Of a stretch of DNA of 52,196 nt, positions 25,742 through 34,170 are shown in pieces. The number at the start of each line of letters is the position of its first letter. Position 1 is the stretch's first letter. The DNA is taken from NCBI RefSeq assembly GCF_900659865.1, contig NZ_LR213783.1, positions 1-52,196 on the forward strand, given 5' to 3'. The translations under genes were made by a program, and so were the position numbers. This stretch comes from Hyella patelloides LEGE 07179 (lineage in GTDB: Bacteria; Cyanobacteriota; Cyanobacteriia; Cyanobacteriales; Xenococcaceae). The notes beneath the pieces were generated by a model, which was given only the letters and a program-made list of their open reading frames with translations, ran no database searches and was not told the DNA's origin.

Positions 25742-27274
25742 CTAGATAGGCTCTTGGCGACGAGATGATTTGTCACCAACTTTCGCATAGAATCCCCATT
25801 CTACTTGTTGTTCTTCTAATTCGGGGTCAACACCAGCAAATACGTCTCGATATAAAGTACGAGAACCATGCCAAATATGACCAAAGAAGAAGAGAAGCGC
25901 AAATACAGCATGACCAAATGTAAACCAACCACGGGGACTGGTACGGAATACACCATCAGAGGCTAGAGTTTCGGTGTCAAAAGCAAATGATTCTCCCAAC
26001 TGAGCTTTACGAGCATATTTCTTAACCTGTCGAGGCTCGGTAAAAGTTTGCCCACCTAAAGCACCACCGTAAAAGGAAACGCTAACGCCACTTTGTTCCA
26101 TGCTGTATTTAGATTCTGCACGACGGAAAGGAATATCCGCACGAATAATACCATCAGCATCAGCTAACACAACGGGGAAAGTTTCAAAAAAGTTAGGCAT
26201 ACGACGTACAAATAGTTCACGTCCTTCGCTGTCAGTGAAGACTGCGTGTCCCAACCATTCTTGAGCAATACCATCACCACCATCCATTGCACCAGTACGG
26301 AATAAACCACCTTTTGCGGGGCTATTACCTACATAGTCGTAGAAAGCTAGTTTTTCAGGAATTGCCGACCAAGCTTCAGATTCAGTTGCGCCATCAGCGA
26401 TTGCAGTATCTACACGACGAGCAATTTCTTGCTGGAAGTAGCCTTGATCCCATTGATAACGAGTAGGACCGAATAATTCGATGGGAGTAGTTGCGTTACC
26501 GTACCACATAGTACCTGTAACGATGAAAGCTGCGAAAAATACTGCTGCGATAGAGCTAGAAAGTACAGTTTCAATGTTCCCCATACGTAAGGCTTTGTAG
26601 AGCCTTTCGGGAGGTCGAACACTGAGGTGGAATAAACCAGCAATAATACCAACAACACCAGCAGCAATATGGTGAGCTACTACGCCACCAGGGTTAAAGG
26701 GGTTAAACCCAGCAGGTCCCCATTCTGGGGCTACTCCCTGGGCATGACCTATTAGACCATAACCATCACTTATCCACATTCCAGGCCCCCAAAGACCAGT
26801 TAGGTGGAATGCACCAAAACCAAAGCAAAGTAAACCAGATAAAAATAAATGGATGCCAAACATTTTGGGTAAGTCCAAAGCGGGCTTACCAGTACGAGGA
26901 TCGACGAATAATTCTAAATCCCAATATACCCAGTGCCATACAGCAGCTAGGAATAATAAACCAGAGAGTACGATATGAGCGATCGCAACTCCTTCAAATG
27001 ACCAGAAACCAGGGTTAACACCGGTTTCTCCAGTGACACTCCAGCCACCCCAAGAACCAGTTACGCCCAAACGTGCCATGAAAGGTAACACGAACATCCC
27101 TTGTCGCCACATGGGATTGAGAACAGCGTCACTAGGATCGAAAGTTGCTAGCTCAAAAAGAGCCATTGAACCAGCCCAACCTGCTACTAAAGCAGTGTGC
27201 ATTAAGTGAACCGAAATTAGACGACCTGGATCATTCAGGACGACTGTGTGAACCCTATACCAAGGTAGTCCCAT
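25742..27274 (-). CDS. psbB: Photosystem II CP47 chlorophyll apoprotein PsbB
   Basis: CP47 is the inner antenna of photosystem II in the thylakoid membrane, passing excitation energy to the reaction centre. The start [20 protein letters not shown] is invariant in the family, and six TM helices with paired His ligands are visible ([93 protein letters not shown]). The large lumenal loop lies at about 260-440. Length 510 is standard. AGGAGGAG precedes the ATG by 11 bases. The upstream region (27275-27533) is the promoter/leader and includes a small hairpin at 27404-27420. Confidence 0.98.
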   Translation of the reverse strand: MGLPWYRVHTVVLNDPGRLISVHLMHTALVAGWAGSMALFELATFDPSDAVLNPMWRQGMFVLPFMARLGVTGSWGGWSVTGETGVNPGFWSFEGVAIAHIVLSGLLFLAAVWHWVYWDLELFVDPRTGKPALDLPKMFGIHLFLSGLLCFGFGAFHLTGLWGPGMWISDGYGLIGHAQGVAPEWGPAGFNPFNPGGVVAHHIAAGVVGIIAGLFHLSVRPPERLYKALRMGNIETVLSSSIAAVFFAAFIVTGTMWYGNATTPIELFGPTRYQWDQGYFQQEIARRVDTAIADGATESEAWSAIPEKLAFYDYVGNSPAKGGLFRTGAMDGGDGIAQEWLGHAVFTDSEGRELFVRRMPNFFETFPVVLADADGIIRADIPFRRAESKYSMEQSGVSVSFYGGALGGQTFTEPRQVKKYARKAQLGESFAFDTETLASDGVFRTSPRGWFTFGHAVFALLFFFGHIWHGSRTLYRDVFAGVDPELEEQQVEWGFYAKVGDKSSRRQEPI

Positions 27275-27679
27275 TGACTACACTCCTCCTGTTGAGTAAT
27301 TTATTTAGTTAGATTAAGTGAACCGAAGTTTCTACTTAGAAAAAGCGGAGTACCGTTCAGCTTTATGTTCTAATTTGTATTTTTTTGTCTTATGCTCTGG
27401 CTCGGTCAGTAAAAATGACCTAAAGCAGAAGAAAGATCGACTTATTCTAGGATGTCTTTTTTTCCTATTATTTAAAGAAGTGTAACTATTGTTAGAACCT
27501 ATTGCAAGAAATAACGATTGTTATTGGTAAAAATTAAGTTTTGTAACAAAATAAAAAGTATTTCATGGGGAGTGGGAGATAGAAAATTAAGTAACAGACG
27601 AAGTCGTGATGTCGTGATGTATTGAAAGAGTAGCAAGTCAAAAATTTACTCGTAGGTAATGCCAGCTTAAAACTAAAAG
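27275..27679. other. psbB leader and flanking intergenic region
   Basis: A 405-base gap. The part next to psbB contains a hairpin GGTCA..TGACC (27404-27420) that would lie in the leader. Further on is low-complexity sequence with a GTCGTGAT duplication (27605-27620). An open frame at 27534-27875 overlaps the next gene in another phase and is judged a shadow. No RNA gene was recognised. Confidence 0.5.
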
Positions 27680-27985
27680 TTATGGGAGGTATTTTAGCAA
27701 TTTTTCGGCTTGATGAAGCATCTCTATGGCTTGCTCTGCCGAGATTAGACGCTTTAAGACTACCTGCCCAATAGTGGGTTGAGATTCGGGAGATTCTGGG
27801 TAAACTTCGATCATGATTACAGCATCTTCTACTTGATAAAGCCAAAGTATTTCTTCTTTTTGCATTATGGCGCAATCAAGCTTAGTAATTTCTGGCGATC
27901 GCATCCAAAGGGATTGATTCCACAATCCGCCAAATTCCCAGACTCTTCCATAAGTCCATCCTTCTGCAAGAAAAAAATACTTCAC
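27680..27985 (-). CDS. Conserved hypothetical protein
   Basis: A 101-residue soluble protein beginning MKYFFLAEGWTYGRVWEFGG and containing a compact core with EEILWLYQVEDAVIMIEVYP and TIGQVVLKRLISAEQAIEML. It looks like a small alpha/beta protein of the type conserved among cyanobacteria, but I know no function. Codon use fits its neighbours. It is upstream of psbB on the same strand with a 405-base gap, and 95 bases downstream of an aldo/keto reductase; heptad STRR units (AAGGATT) lie in that spacer. ATG 27985 is the natural start. Confidence 0.65.
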   Translation of the reverse strand: MKYFFLAEGWTYGRVWEFGGLWNQSLWMRSPEITKLDCAIMQKEEILWLYQVEDAVIMIEVYPESPESQPTIGQVVLKRLISAEQAIEMLHQAEKLLKYLP

Positions 27986-28080
27986 ATCAAAAGCTCCACT
28001 CTTTACAAGGATGAAGGATTAAGGATTAAGGATGAAGTAATCAGTAGTTGGTTTCTTCATTCCTAGTTCCTCATTCCTGA

Positions 28081-29040
28081 TTACCAGTCCCACATTACAG
28101 GATTATTATCAAGGTGGTCGGTAACTTGTTTACCAATTTGGTCTATTTTGGCAATTTCTTCTTGAGAAAGGGTAACTTTGACAGTCTGAGCATTGTCAGC
28201 GACTTGTTGAGCATTGCGAGCTCCAGCGATCGCATTTGTTTGAGGTTGAGCAATCAGCCAAGCCAGAGCTAGTTGTGCCAAAGTGCAGTTATGTTGCTCT
28301 GCAATAGGTTTAAGTTCTCTTAAAGCTTGTTGCACTCGTTGAAAATTTTCTGGTTGAAATAGTTTGTGTTTTGCTCTATGATCCCCTTCAGCAAATTGAG
28401 GATGATCGCCAAATTTTCCTGTTAATATTCCCTGTGCCAAAGAAGAGTAAGCCAAGATAGAAATATTGTTGTCAATACAGTAGGGCATAGCATCGCTTTC
28501 TACTTGTCGCCAAAATAGAGAATAGGGCGGTTGTAGACTGTCTATTCTGCCGTATTGTGATGCTTCTTCTAGCTGAACAGCAGAGAAATTAGATACACCA
28601 ATAGCTCTGATTTTGCCTTGCTCTTTAAGCTTATTTAAAGCCTCCATCGTTTCTGAGATGGGTACAACTTCTGATTTAAATGAACCAGAGGGCCAATGAA
28701 TCTGATATAAGTCTATGTAATCGGTATTGAGATTGGTTAGAGATTCTTCGCAAGATGCTATTACTTTGTCATATTTAAGGCGATCGGCAAATACTTTAGA
28801 AGCGTAAACTACTTTATCTCGAACATCAGATAGAGCTTTGGCTACGATCCTTTCAGAATGACCTGCACCGTAAACTATAGCAGTGTCAATGGTGGTAATT
28901 CCTGCTTCGTAAGCGGTACGAATAGCTTTGGTAGTTTCCTTGTCTTCAATTCCTGCCCACATCTTTTTACCTGCTTGCCATGTTCCCATAATAATGGGGG
29001 TAATTTGCAGATCGGATTGTCCTAATTGTCTGGTTTGCAT
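28081..29040 (-). CDS. Aldo/keto reductase
   Basis: An NADPH-dependent oxidoreductase with the (beta/alpha)8 barrel. The catalytic tetrad is visible: Asp in TTIDTAIVYG, Tyr in IVYGAGHSE, Lys in VVYASKVFA and His in DLYQIHWPSG. Further family blocks are IRAIGVSNFSAVQLEE, NISILAYSSLAQGIL and TNAIAGARNAQQVADNAQTV (cofactor phosphate loop). Length 319 suits the general-stress/voltage-beta-like subgroup. The substrate is unknown. It starts at ATG 29040 and lies just downstream of a broken restriction endonuclease on the same strand; a functional link is unlikely. Confidence 0.9.
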   Translation of the reverse strand: MQTRQLGQSDLQITPIIMGTWQAGKKMWAGIEDKETTKAIRTAYEAGITTIDTAIVYGAGHSERIVAKALSDVRDKVVYASKVFADRLKYDKVIASCEESLTNLNTDYIDLYQIHWPSGSFKSEVVPISETMEALNKLKEQGKIRAIGVSNFSAVQLEEASQYGRIDSLQPPYSLFWRQVESDAMPYCIDNNISILAYSSLAQGILTGKFGDHPQFAEGDHRAKHKLFQPENFQRVQQALRELKPIAEQHNCTLAQLALAWLIAQPQTNAIAGARNAQQVADNAQTVKVTLSQEEIAKIDQIGKQVTDHLDNNPVMWDW

Positions 29041-29093
29041 TGTTATTTATTGAGAATAAAATATGATGAGTGCTTACCAAGAATGATAGCGAT

Positions 29094-29672
29094 TCAGGGA
29101 GCAATACCCATTACCAAAACAGGAATATCAATATCCGCAACGCCTCTTTGTTCCAAGTCCCAAACTATTTGCTCAGAGTAAGAAACACCTGTAGACATTT
29201 CATCAGCTAATTATTTTAGAGGAACAATTTCAATTCCGACATCAATAAAATCAAGATTGTGAAAAATAGTCATCTTGGCACACACGTTATAAGCCATAAA
29301 TGCGTATTTACCAAATTGAACTTCTACTCCGACGCGATTTTTGAGAAAGTCCATTTCTCGATAGAGTTTTTGTCTTCCAGAAGGGACATAAGGATTAAAA
29401 CCAGGAGCGTAATAGTTGTAATCTTGATAATCACAATATATTTTTTCTTTATACCAATTTCTTCGATCAAATTCTGATTTAAAGGCTTTGTTTAAACCTG
29501 GAGGGCTGTATAACATTCTGCCTTGCATTGTTTTCTCTTTGCTTGTTTTATTTTTTAGTTGTTGAGCATCAATACTTTGAATAATTATTTGTACTTCTTG
29601 TAATTCGTTAGGAAATTTTTGCTCTATGATTTCTTTTCCATTTTTGAAGGAATAAAGTCCGCCAATAATCAC
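29094..29672 (-). pseudogene. BglII/BstYI-family type II restriction endonuclease with a premature stop
   Basis: The intact frame from GTG 29672 gives 153 residues and stops at TAA 29211. Without that stop it continues LADEMSTGVSYSEQ...DIDIPVLVMGIAP to TGA at 29094 (about 192 residues, close to BstYI's ~200). Family features: SIDAQQLKNKTSKEKTMQGR, LYSPPGLNKAF, and the catalytic triad Asp108, Glu117, Gln119 in MDFLKNRVGVEVQFGKYAF. Enzymes of this family cut AGATCT or RGATCY. The stop most likely replaces a Glu codon (GAA to TAA). The start overlaps the methyltransferase stop in GTGA, so translation was coupled. Probably inactive, since about 38 residues of the fold are lost. Confidence 0.85.
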
Positions 29673-30664
29673 TTAGATGTACCCTTTTTTTCAAATAACT
29701 TCATTTGTTCTGATTCGGCTTTTTGCCACTCTTGAGGGACTTGACTTACTTTATCTTTTCCTACGGGTTTGTGAACAGGTTTTCCCATTGGTCGGGTACG
29801 AAGTGTTCCTTCAAAGTAAGAATTAATTCTTTGATGGGCTATTTCTATATACTGACTTTCTTTTTCACATCCAATAGCTTTACGATTGTGTTTGATAGCT
29901 GCAATTAAAGATGAACCAACGCCAGCAAAAGGATCGAATACCCAATCATGTTCATTAGTTAAAGCTAAAACACATCTTTCTACTAGCTCTACAGGATATT
30001 GACACGGATGAAGCGTTTTTTCTGGATGATTGGATTTCACATTAGGAATTTCCCAAACTTCTTTTGCCCATTCATTAATCGCTATTTCCCAAAAATCAGA
30101 GGGATTTTTACCTTTAGGATTACCTGAAGGCTTACCTTTATTTTTACCTTTATAGTGGCGTTTTCCAGGGTATTTAGAAGGTACTCTGACCGCATCTAAA
30201 TTAAATAAGTACTCTTTGCTTTTTGTAAACCATAAAATTGTTTCATAACGCCCAGAAAACTTTTTAGAAGCGTGAAGACCATGGCCAAAATGCCAAATAA
30301 TGCGATTTCTGAGAAATAAGTTATATTCTTTAAAAATTTGGTAATAAAAAATATCTAAAGGAAAAACTTCTCCTTTATCTACATAATTTCCTACTTGCCA
30401 ACAGATACTTCCATCTTCTTTGAGTATTCGATAGAGTTGTTTTATAATTGGTTTTTGCTGTTCTAAATAAGTTTCTATAGCAATACGCTTTTCATATTTT
30501 TTGCCTAGATTATATGGTGGAGAAGTAACTATTAGAGTTATAGAATTATCAGGAATAGTTGAGAGAAAATCTTCAACATCTCCTAATTTTAATACTAAGT
30601 TGGCATCAGTATTGAATTCCGTTTCAATAGATGTGTATTTCGGAAAAAGAGATGGGTTATTCAT
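29669..30664 (-). CDS. DNA methyltransferase of a BglII-like system (N4-cytosine/N6-adenine class)
   Basis: An S-adenosylmethionine-dependent DNA methyltransferase of the beta class: the catalytic motif IV TSPPYNLGKKY (about residues 45-55) comes first, and the SAM-binding motif DPFAGVGSSLIAAI follows near residues 240-255. The SPPY form suggests N4-methylcytosine, as reported for M.BglII (family knowledge). The target-recognition stretch with basic KRHYKGKNKGKPSGNPKGKN lies between. Length 331. It is followed with a four-base overlap by the BglII/BstYI-type endonuclease, forming one R-M unit. It appears intact, so it could persist as an orphan methylase marking GATC-centred sites. Confidence 0.9.
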   Translation of the reverse strand: MNNPSLFPKYTSIETEFNTDANLVLKLGDVEDFLSTIPDNSITLIVTSPPYNLGKKYEKRIAIETYLEQQKPIIKQLYRILKEDGSICWQVGNYVDKGEVFPLDIFYYQIFKEYNLFLRNRIIWHFGHGLHASKKFSGRYETILWFTKSKEYLFNLDAVRVPSKYPGKRHYKGKNKGKPSGNPKGKNPSDFWEIAINEWAKEVWEIPNVKSNHPEKTLHPCQYPVELVERCVLALTNEHDWVFDPFAGVGSSLIAAIKHNRKAIGCEKESQYIEIAHQRINSYFEGTLRTRPMGKPVHKPVGKDKVSQVPQEWQKAESEQMKLFEKKGTSK

Positions 30665-30795
30665 TCAATCCGTATCAAAATATCTTACAAAGACTAGCAT
30701 ATTGAGCTAATTAAGAGAGTTAAAAATGTTATAATTTTTTTTGTTAATTACAGCGATCGCATATCCATAAATCAGACATTTAAAACAATCTAATT

Positions 30796-31434
30796 TTAGT
30801 CATTAATTATCTTATTTACTTTGGCTACTAACTGGTCTAAATTATCTCTATTTAAACGATAACTAAGGGGATGAGCAACTAATCTTGCGGTGCTTTCGTA
30901 TAAAACATCAATTTCAATTAAGCCGTTTTCTTTTAAAGTTTTACCAGTAGAAACTAAATCGACAATTGCTTCGGACATTCCTGTAATGGGGCCTAATTCT
31001 ACCGAACCTGATAAGGGTACAATTTCTATAGGTAAGTCAATGTTGTGAAAATGCTCTAAAGCAGAGTTAACGAATTTTGATGCTACTCTACCATGAGGGG
31101 GTAATTCTTGCGATCGCCTATATGTACTAGATTTTGGTACAGCTACAGATAGACGACAGTAACCAAATTGTAAATCAGTGAGATTTGCCACATTAGCTTG
31201 TTTTTCTCGCAACACATCATAACCAACAATACCTAATTGCGCTTGACCATATTCAACGTAGATAGGGACATCTTGCGCCCTGACAAGTAAAGCCTGGGCT
31301 GTTTTAGTGGAGTCAGTAATTTGTAGCTGACGGTTACTTTTATCAAGAAAGAGGCTGAAATCTAAGCCTACTTGTTTAAAGAGTTCGATACTGTCTTTAA
31401 GTAACGCGCCTTTAGGCAAAGCGATAGTAATCAT
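30796..31434 (-). CDS. hisG: ATP phosphoribosyltransferase HisG (short form)
   Basis: HisG joins ATP and PRPP in the first step of histidine synthesis. The short form lacks the C-terminal regulatory domain and works with HisZ, which is not in this window. Seen: [20 protein letters not shown] at the start, [16 protein letters not shown], and the PRPP-binding region [26 protein letters not shown]. Length 212 is normal for the short form. ATG 31434 is the start. A small gene lies 15 bases upstream on the same strand and may be cotranscribed. Confidence 0.93.
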   Translation of the reverse strand: MITIALPKGALLKDSIELFKQVGLDFSLFLDKSNRQLQITDSTKTAQALLVRAQDVPIYVEYGQAQLGIVGYDVLREKQANVANLTDLQFGYCRLSVAVPKSSTYRRSQELPPHGRVASKFVNSALEHFHNIDLPIEIVPLSGSVELGPITGMSEAIVDLVSTGKTLKENGLIEIDVLYESTARLVAHPLSYRLNRDNLDQLVAKVNKIIND

Positions 31435-31449
31435 TTAGGTGAATGAGAT

Positions 31450-31674
31450 TTATCTGTAACCACAAGATTGTAGATTAGAATTCTGACACAAGTCCAATAA
31501 ATAAAATAATTGTCTGATTTCTGGATTTGGTTTGAATTCAACTTGTTTTATTTTCCATTCTTCAATTTGTTTGATCGCTGCCAAAGGACTAGGAAAATAT
31601 ATTATTTCAGGTGATGTTAGAGACTCGGTTAAGTTAAAAACCAGTGATGACAAAATCGGATTCCCAAAAAGCAT
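31450..31674 (-). CDS. Small conserved hypothetical protein upstream of hisG
   Basis: The 74-residue product contains a compact motif region: SPEIIYFPSPLAAIKQIEEW, then KIKQVEFKPNPEIRQLFYLL and a Cys-containing tail. The spacing of 15 bases to hisG suggests cotranscription. The sequence looks protein-like (amphipathic helices, aromatic/proline pattern) rather than random, but I recognise no domain. The opposite-strand open frame over the same bases has no such features. Moderate confidence that it is real. Confidence 0.5.
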   Translation of the reverse strand: MLFGNPILSSLVFNLTESLTSPEIIYFPSPLAAIKQIEEWKIKQVEFKPNPEIRQLFYLLDLCQNSNLQSCGYR

Positions 31675-31979
31675 TAAGCTATTTAAGAATCAATATCTAG
31701 CCTTATTTACTGTTAAGCAGTATAGGTAATAACTATGAAACAATGGCGATCGCTATTCTCTTGGATTCGATTCAATTCTTGAGTAAGTCGCGATCGCTTT
31801 TTTATTTTGAGATAATCTACAATTACCAAAAGTCAAACAAACTTTATGCTGAATTAACTGTTGCTAGTAGATGCCATCGCATTTGCTAGTTATTGGATAT
31901 TACAAGAGATTATCCAATAATATAACTTCTCCTGTAGTACTATTTTTGATATGAGACTAGAAAATCGACAAATTAATCA

Positions 31980-32945
31980 ATGGACAATGATCGTTCGCTA
32001 TATTCTGATGAGTTAATAATCAAACCTGATGCTACATCAGCAGAACTAGATGAATTGATGAAAACTGGAAATAAAGAAGTCAAAAAAGCGATCGCCTCAC
32101 ATCCAAATACATCTCTAGAAACATTAGTTAAATTATTTAGAAATTATTCCGAACAAGTTTTAAACCACCCTAATTTAAGCCTAATTCTCTTGGGCAATCC
32201 TGATTTTTTAGAGAAATTAGGCAATGAACCTTCTTTTTATTTGAATTCACTCTCTAAATTTCCACAATTTTTCATAGAGTGGGCAGTTAATCATTCTCAG
32301 GCATCGATACGCTCCGAGATTGCTGGCAACCATTATATTCCTCTTAATTTCTTAAATAAGTTAGCTAAAGATATAGATAAGAATGTTAGAGTCTCTGTGG
32401 CTGGAACTGTTTGTATGTCCGATCCAAACTTTGAATGGCTATATGGAAAAAAAGCAATAAATCGAACCGTAAATAATCATCCTGATGCGGCTTTGAGAAT
32501 TATAGGTCAATTGGCTCAAGATAAAAATATGAATGTTCGTTATGTAGTAGCAAACAACTCTGGCACTCCGATTCATATTCTCGAACAGCTATCATTTGAT
32601 TCGGATTGGCAGGTTCGTGAGGCAGTGGCAAGAAATCGCCAAACGCCTGAAACAGTGTTAAGGAGGCTATTTGAAAGTGAAAACAAAACCATTGTCGAAT
32701 CTGTCGCTAGAAATCGAAACATTCCTAATGAGTTGATGGAGATATGTGCAGCTAGTGATGATAATAGATTGCGTTATTTTATTGCTGGCAACTCTAGTGC
32801 GACAGAAGTTGTTTTGACAAAATTAGCTGTTGATAAAAATAGAGATATTCGTCAACAAGTAGCTAATAATTCAAATACCTCACCTCAAATTATTGAACAG
32901 TTGGCGAAAGAGGGTATTCAGAAAAATGAAGACATTCCGTTTTGA
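31980..32945 (+). CDS. Leucine-rich-repeat-variant (LRV/HEAT-like) repeat protein
   Basis: The 321-residue protein is built of helical repeats of about 24 residues, most regular in the C-terminal two thirds: QVREAVARNRQTPETVLRRL, IVESVARNRNIPNELMEICA, RLRYFIAGNSSATEVVLTKL, DIRQQVANNSNTSPQIIEQL. The pattern 'vR..vA.N..tp...l..L..d' is the variant leucine-rich repeat seen in Azotobacter LRV and related solenoids, a protein-binding scaffold. No signal peptide or membrane segment. Start ATG 31980. It lies next to a decayed region, and its partner is unknown. Confidence 0.75.
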   Translation: MDNDRSLYSDELIIKPDATSAELDELMKTGNKEVKKAIASHPNTSLETLVKLFRNYSEQVLNHPNLSLILLGNPDFLEKLGNEPSFYLNSLSKFPQFFIEWAVNHSQASIRSEIAGNHYIPLNFLNKLAKDIDKNVRVSVAGTVCMSDPNFEWLYGKKAINRTVNNHPDAALRIIGQLAQDKNMNVRYVVANNSGTPIHILEQLSFDSDWQVREAVARNRQTPETVLRRLFESENKTIVESVARNRNIPNELMEICAASDDNRLRYFIAGNSSATEVVLTKLAVDKNRDIRQQVANNSNTSPQIIEQLAKEGIQKNEDIPF

Positions 32946-32992
32946 ATAACTAGAATATTACTAAAGCAATTACTCTCTTCCCATTTACTTAC

Positions 32993-33411
32993 CTATTCTT
33001 CTTGCCCAACTGTCTTATTAGAAGTCAACTGTAGATACAAACCTGGGACTACAAAAAAGGCAATCAGAGTTGAAGAAATTAAGCCGAAGATAATTGCCAT
33101 ACAGAAGGGAAACCATTTAGGATCGCTAAATGCCAGGGGTAATAAGCCGATTACCACGCCCTTCGGGCTGAAGTCAGGAGTCAGGAGGATAGAGTCAGGA
33201 GTCAGGAGTTAGATAAAGCCCGAAGTTGGAGTATGCGCCTCGCCATTTTAGGCGAAGAGAAACAAAATATATTCAAGTATTGAATCCTCGCTCCTTCGCC
33301 TCAGAGGTAAAACTTCAGACTTGACCGAAGGGAATCCTTTAGGGCAGACTTCAGATTTCTGACTTCGTGAACGTAGTTAAGCTAGTGGTAAGGATGGGAC
33401 GCAGGCGATCG
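32993..33411 (-). pseudogene. RND efflux transporter C-terminal remnant, split by a repeat insertion
   Basis: Reverse-strand codons just 3' of vapC (33411-33370) encode SDRLRPILTTSLTT, the hallmark R-x-R-P-I-x-x-T-S block of AcrB-type pumps. The same protein resumes at 33158 with VVIGLLPLAFSDPKWFPFCM, AIIFGLISSTLIAFFVVPGL and a stop at 32993. In intact pumps these blocks are contiguous, so the ~210 bases between them are an insertion. Everything upstream of RLRPI is missing, replaced by vapBC. The remnant is therefore a decayed multidrug/metal efflux gene hit at least twice. Confidence 0.8.
33159..33370. repeat. Composite repeat cluster inserted in the RND remnant
   Basis: It contains GCCCTTCGGGC, at least four copies of the heptad TCAGGAG (33173-33209), AGCCCGAAG, CGCCTCGCC..TTTTAGGCG and a half-copy of the dispersed palindrome (CCGAAGGGAATCCTTTAGG). 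ACG occurs at both junctions with the RND codons, possibly a short target duplication. No coding capacity. Confidence 0.65.
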
Positions 33412-33810
33412 CTAAAATTTTGTCAAAACTATCGGTAGATATTGGCTAAAACCAATAAAGTCCTTATCTGTAGTAAAAATTTCGTAATTTCTGCGGTTTG
33501 CAGTTGCACAAATTAGAAAGTCAGCATTTGCTCCTTGAATACCATTGCGACAACAAATATTAAAATAGTCTGCTGCTAATTCACGATCTTCAATGTCTAA
33601 CAATAAATCGGGGAAGGCTCGAAGATTATCTTTTAGTTTGTCAAACTGTACTTGGTGCTTGATACCAGACAAAATTTCCTGTCTAACTGCACCAAGAAGA
33701 ATTATCCTTCCATCACCAATGAAATCGCGAAGTTTATTGGCTATTGAATTATTTTGCTGCTGTCGTCTTAATGCTAATGACCAAACAGAAGTATCAACTA
33801 TGACCTTCAT
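33412..33810 (-). CDS. vapC: VapC-type PIN-domain toxin ribonuclease
   Basis: The 132-residue PIN-domain protein has the acidic active-site residues expected of VapC: Asp6 (KVIVDTSVWSLAL), Glu in RQEILSGI, Asp in NADFLICATA and Asp in TTDKDFIGF. VapC toxins cleave tRNA or rRNA when freed from VapB. Its start overlaps the vapB stop by four bases, so the pair is translationally coupled. It ends exactly at the point where a decayed RND pump sequence begins, suggesting the module landed there. Start ATG 33810. Confidence 0.9.
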   Translation of the reverse strand: MKVIVDTSVWSLALRRQQQNNSIANKLRDFIGDGRIILLGAVRQEILSGIKHQVQFDKLKDNLRAFPDLLLDIEDRELAADYFNICCRNGIQGANADFLICATANRRNYEIFTTDKDFIGFSQYLPIVLTKF

Positions 33811-34007
33811 GACTGGCGACGTTGTTCTTGATAGTCATAGTCATCTTCGTATTCGATTGTCCCAAATAATTCAGTAATTTTGAGTTGCTTGCGCCGTTGA
33901 ACGTATTCTTGTAAAGCTGCTTCTACCACAGCACGTTTGGTGCGATGCCCGCCTAGTTTTAAGGCTTCTTGGATTAATTCATTGTCAATTTCTAAATTAG
34001 TCGCCAT
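33807..34007 (-). CDS. vapB: VapB-type antitoxin
   Basis: The 66-residue antitoxin has an N-terminal ribbon-helix-helix-like region of the VapB family (MATNLEIDNELIQEALKLGG, HRTKRAVVEAALQEYVQRRK) and an acidic, aromatic C-terminal tail (FGTIEYEDDYDYQEQR) that would wrap VapC. By family knowledge it represses its own operon. It is first in the vapBC unit and overlaps vapC by four bases. Start ATG 34007. Confidence 0.88.
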   Translation of the reverse strand: MATNLEIDNELIQEALKLGGHRTKRAVVEAALQEYVQRRKQLKITELFGTIEYEDDYDYQEQRRQS

Positions 34008-34170
34008 CTGTGTTTATTTTGGCTTTGTGCGAGTTTTTCTACAATATAACGCACAAAATTAATTGAGTTTATAGTTTTGGGCGATCGCATTCTCAATGCC
34101 TAGTATCGATTGATGTTTGGAGTAATCTGGGCAAATTAATAGTGTCACCCGTATTTGTGGGTAAAACATT

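Noticed and set aside
27534-27875. Reverse-strand frame of 113 codons overlapping the hypothetical gene at 27680-27985
   Set aside because: Arg/His/Ser-rich out-of-frame translation, ending in low-complexity sequence. The other frame has the protein-like pattern.
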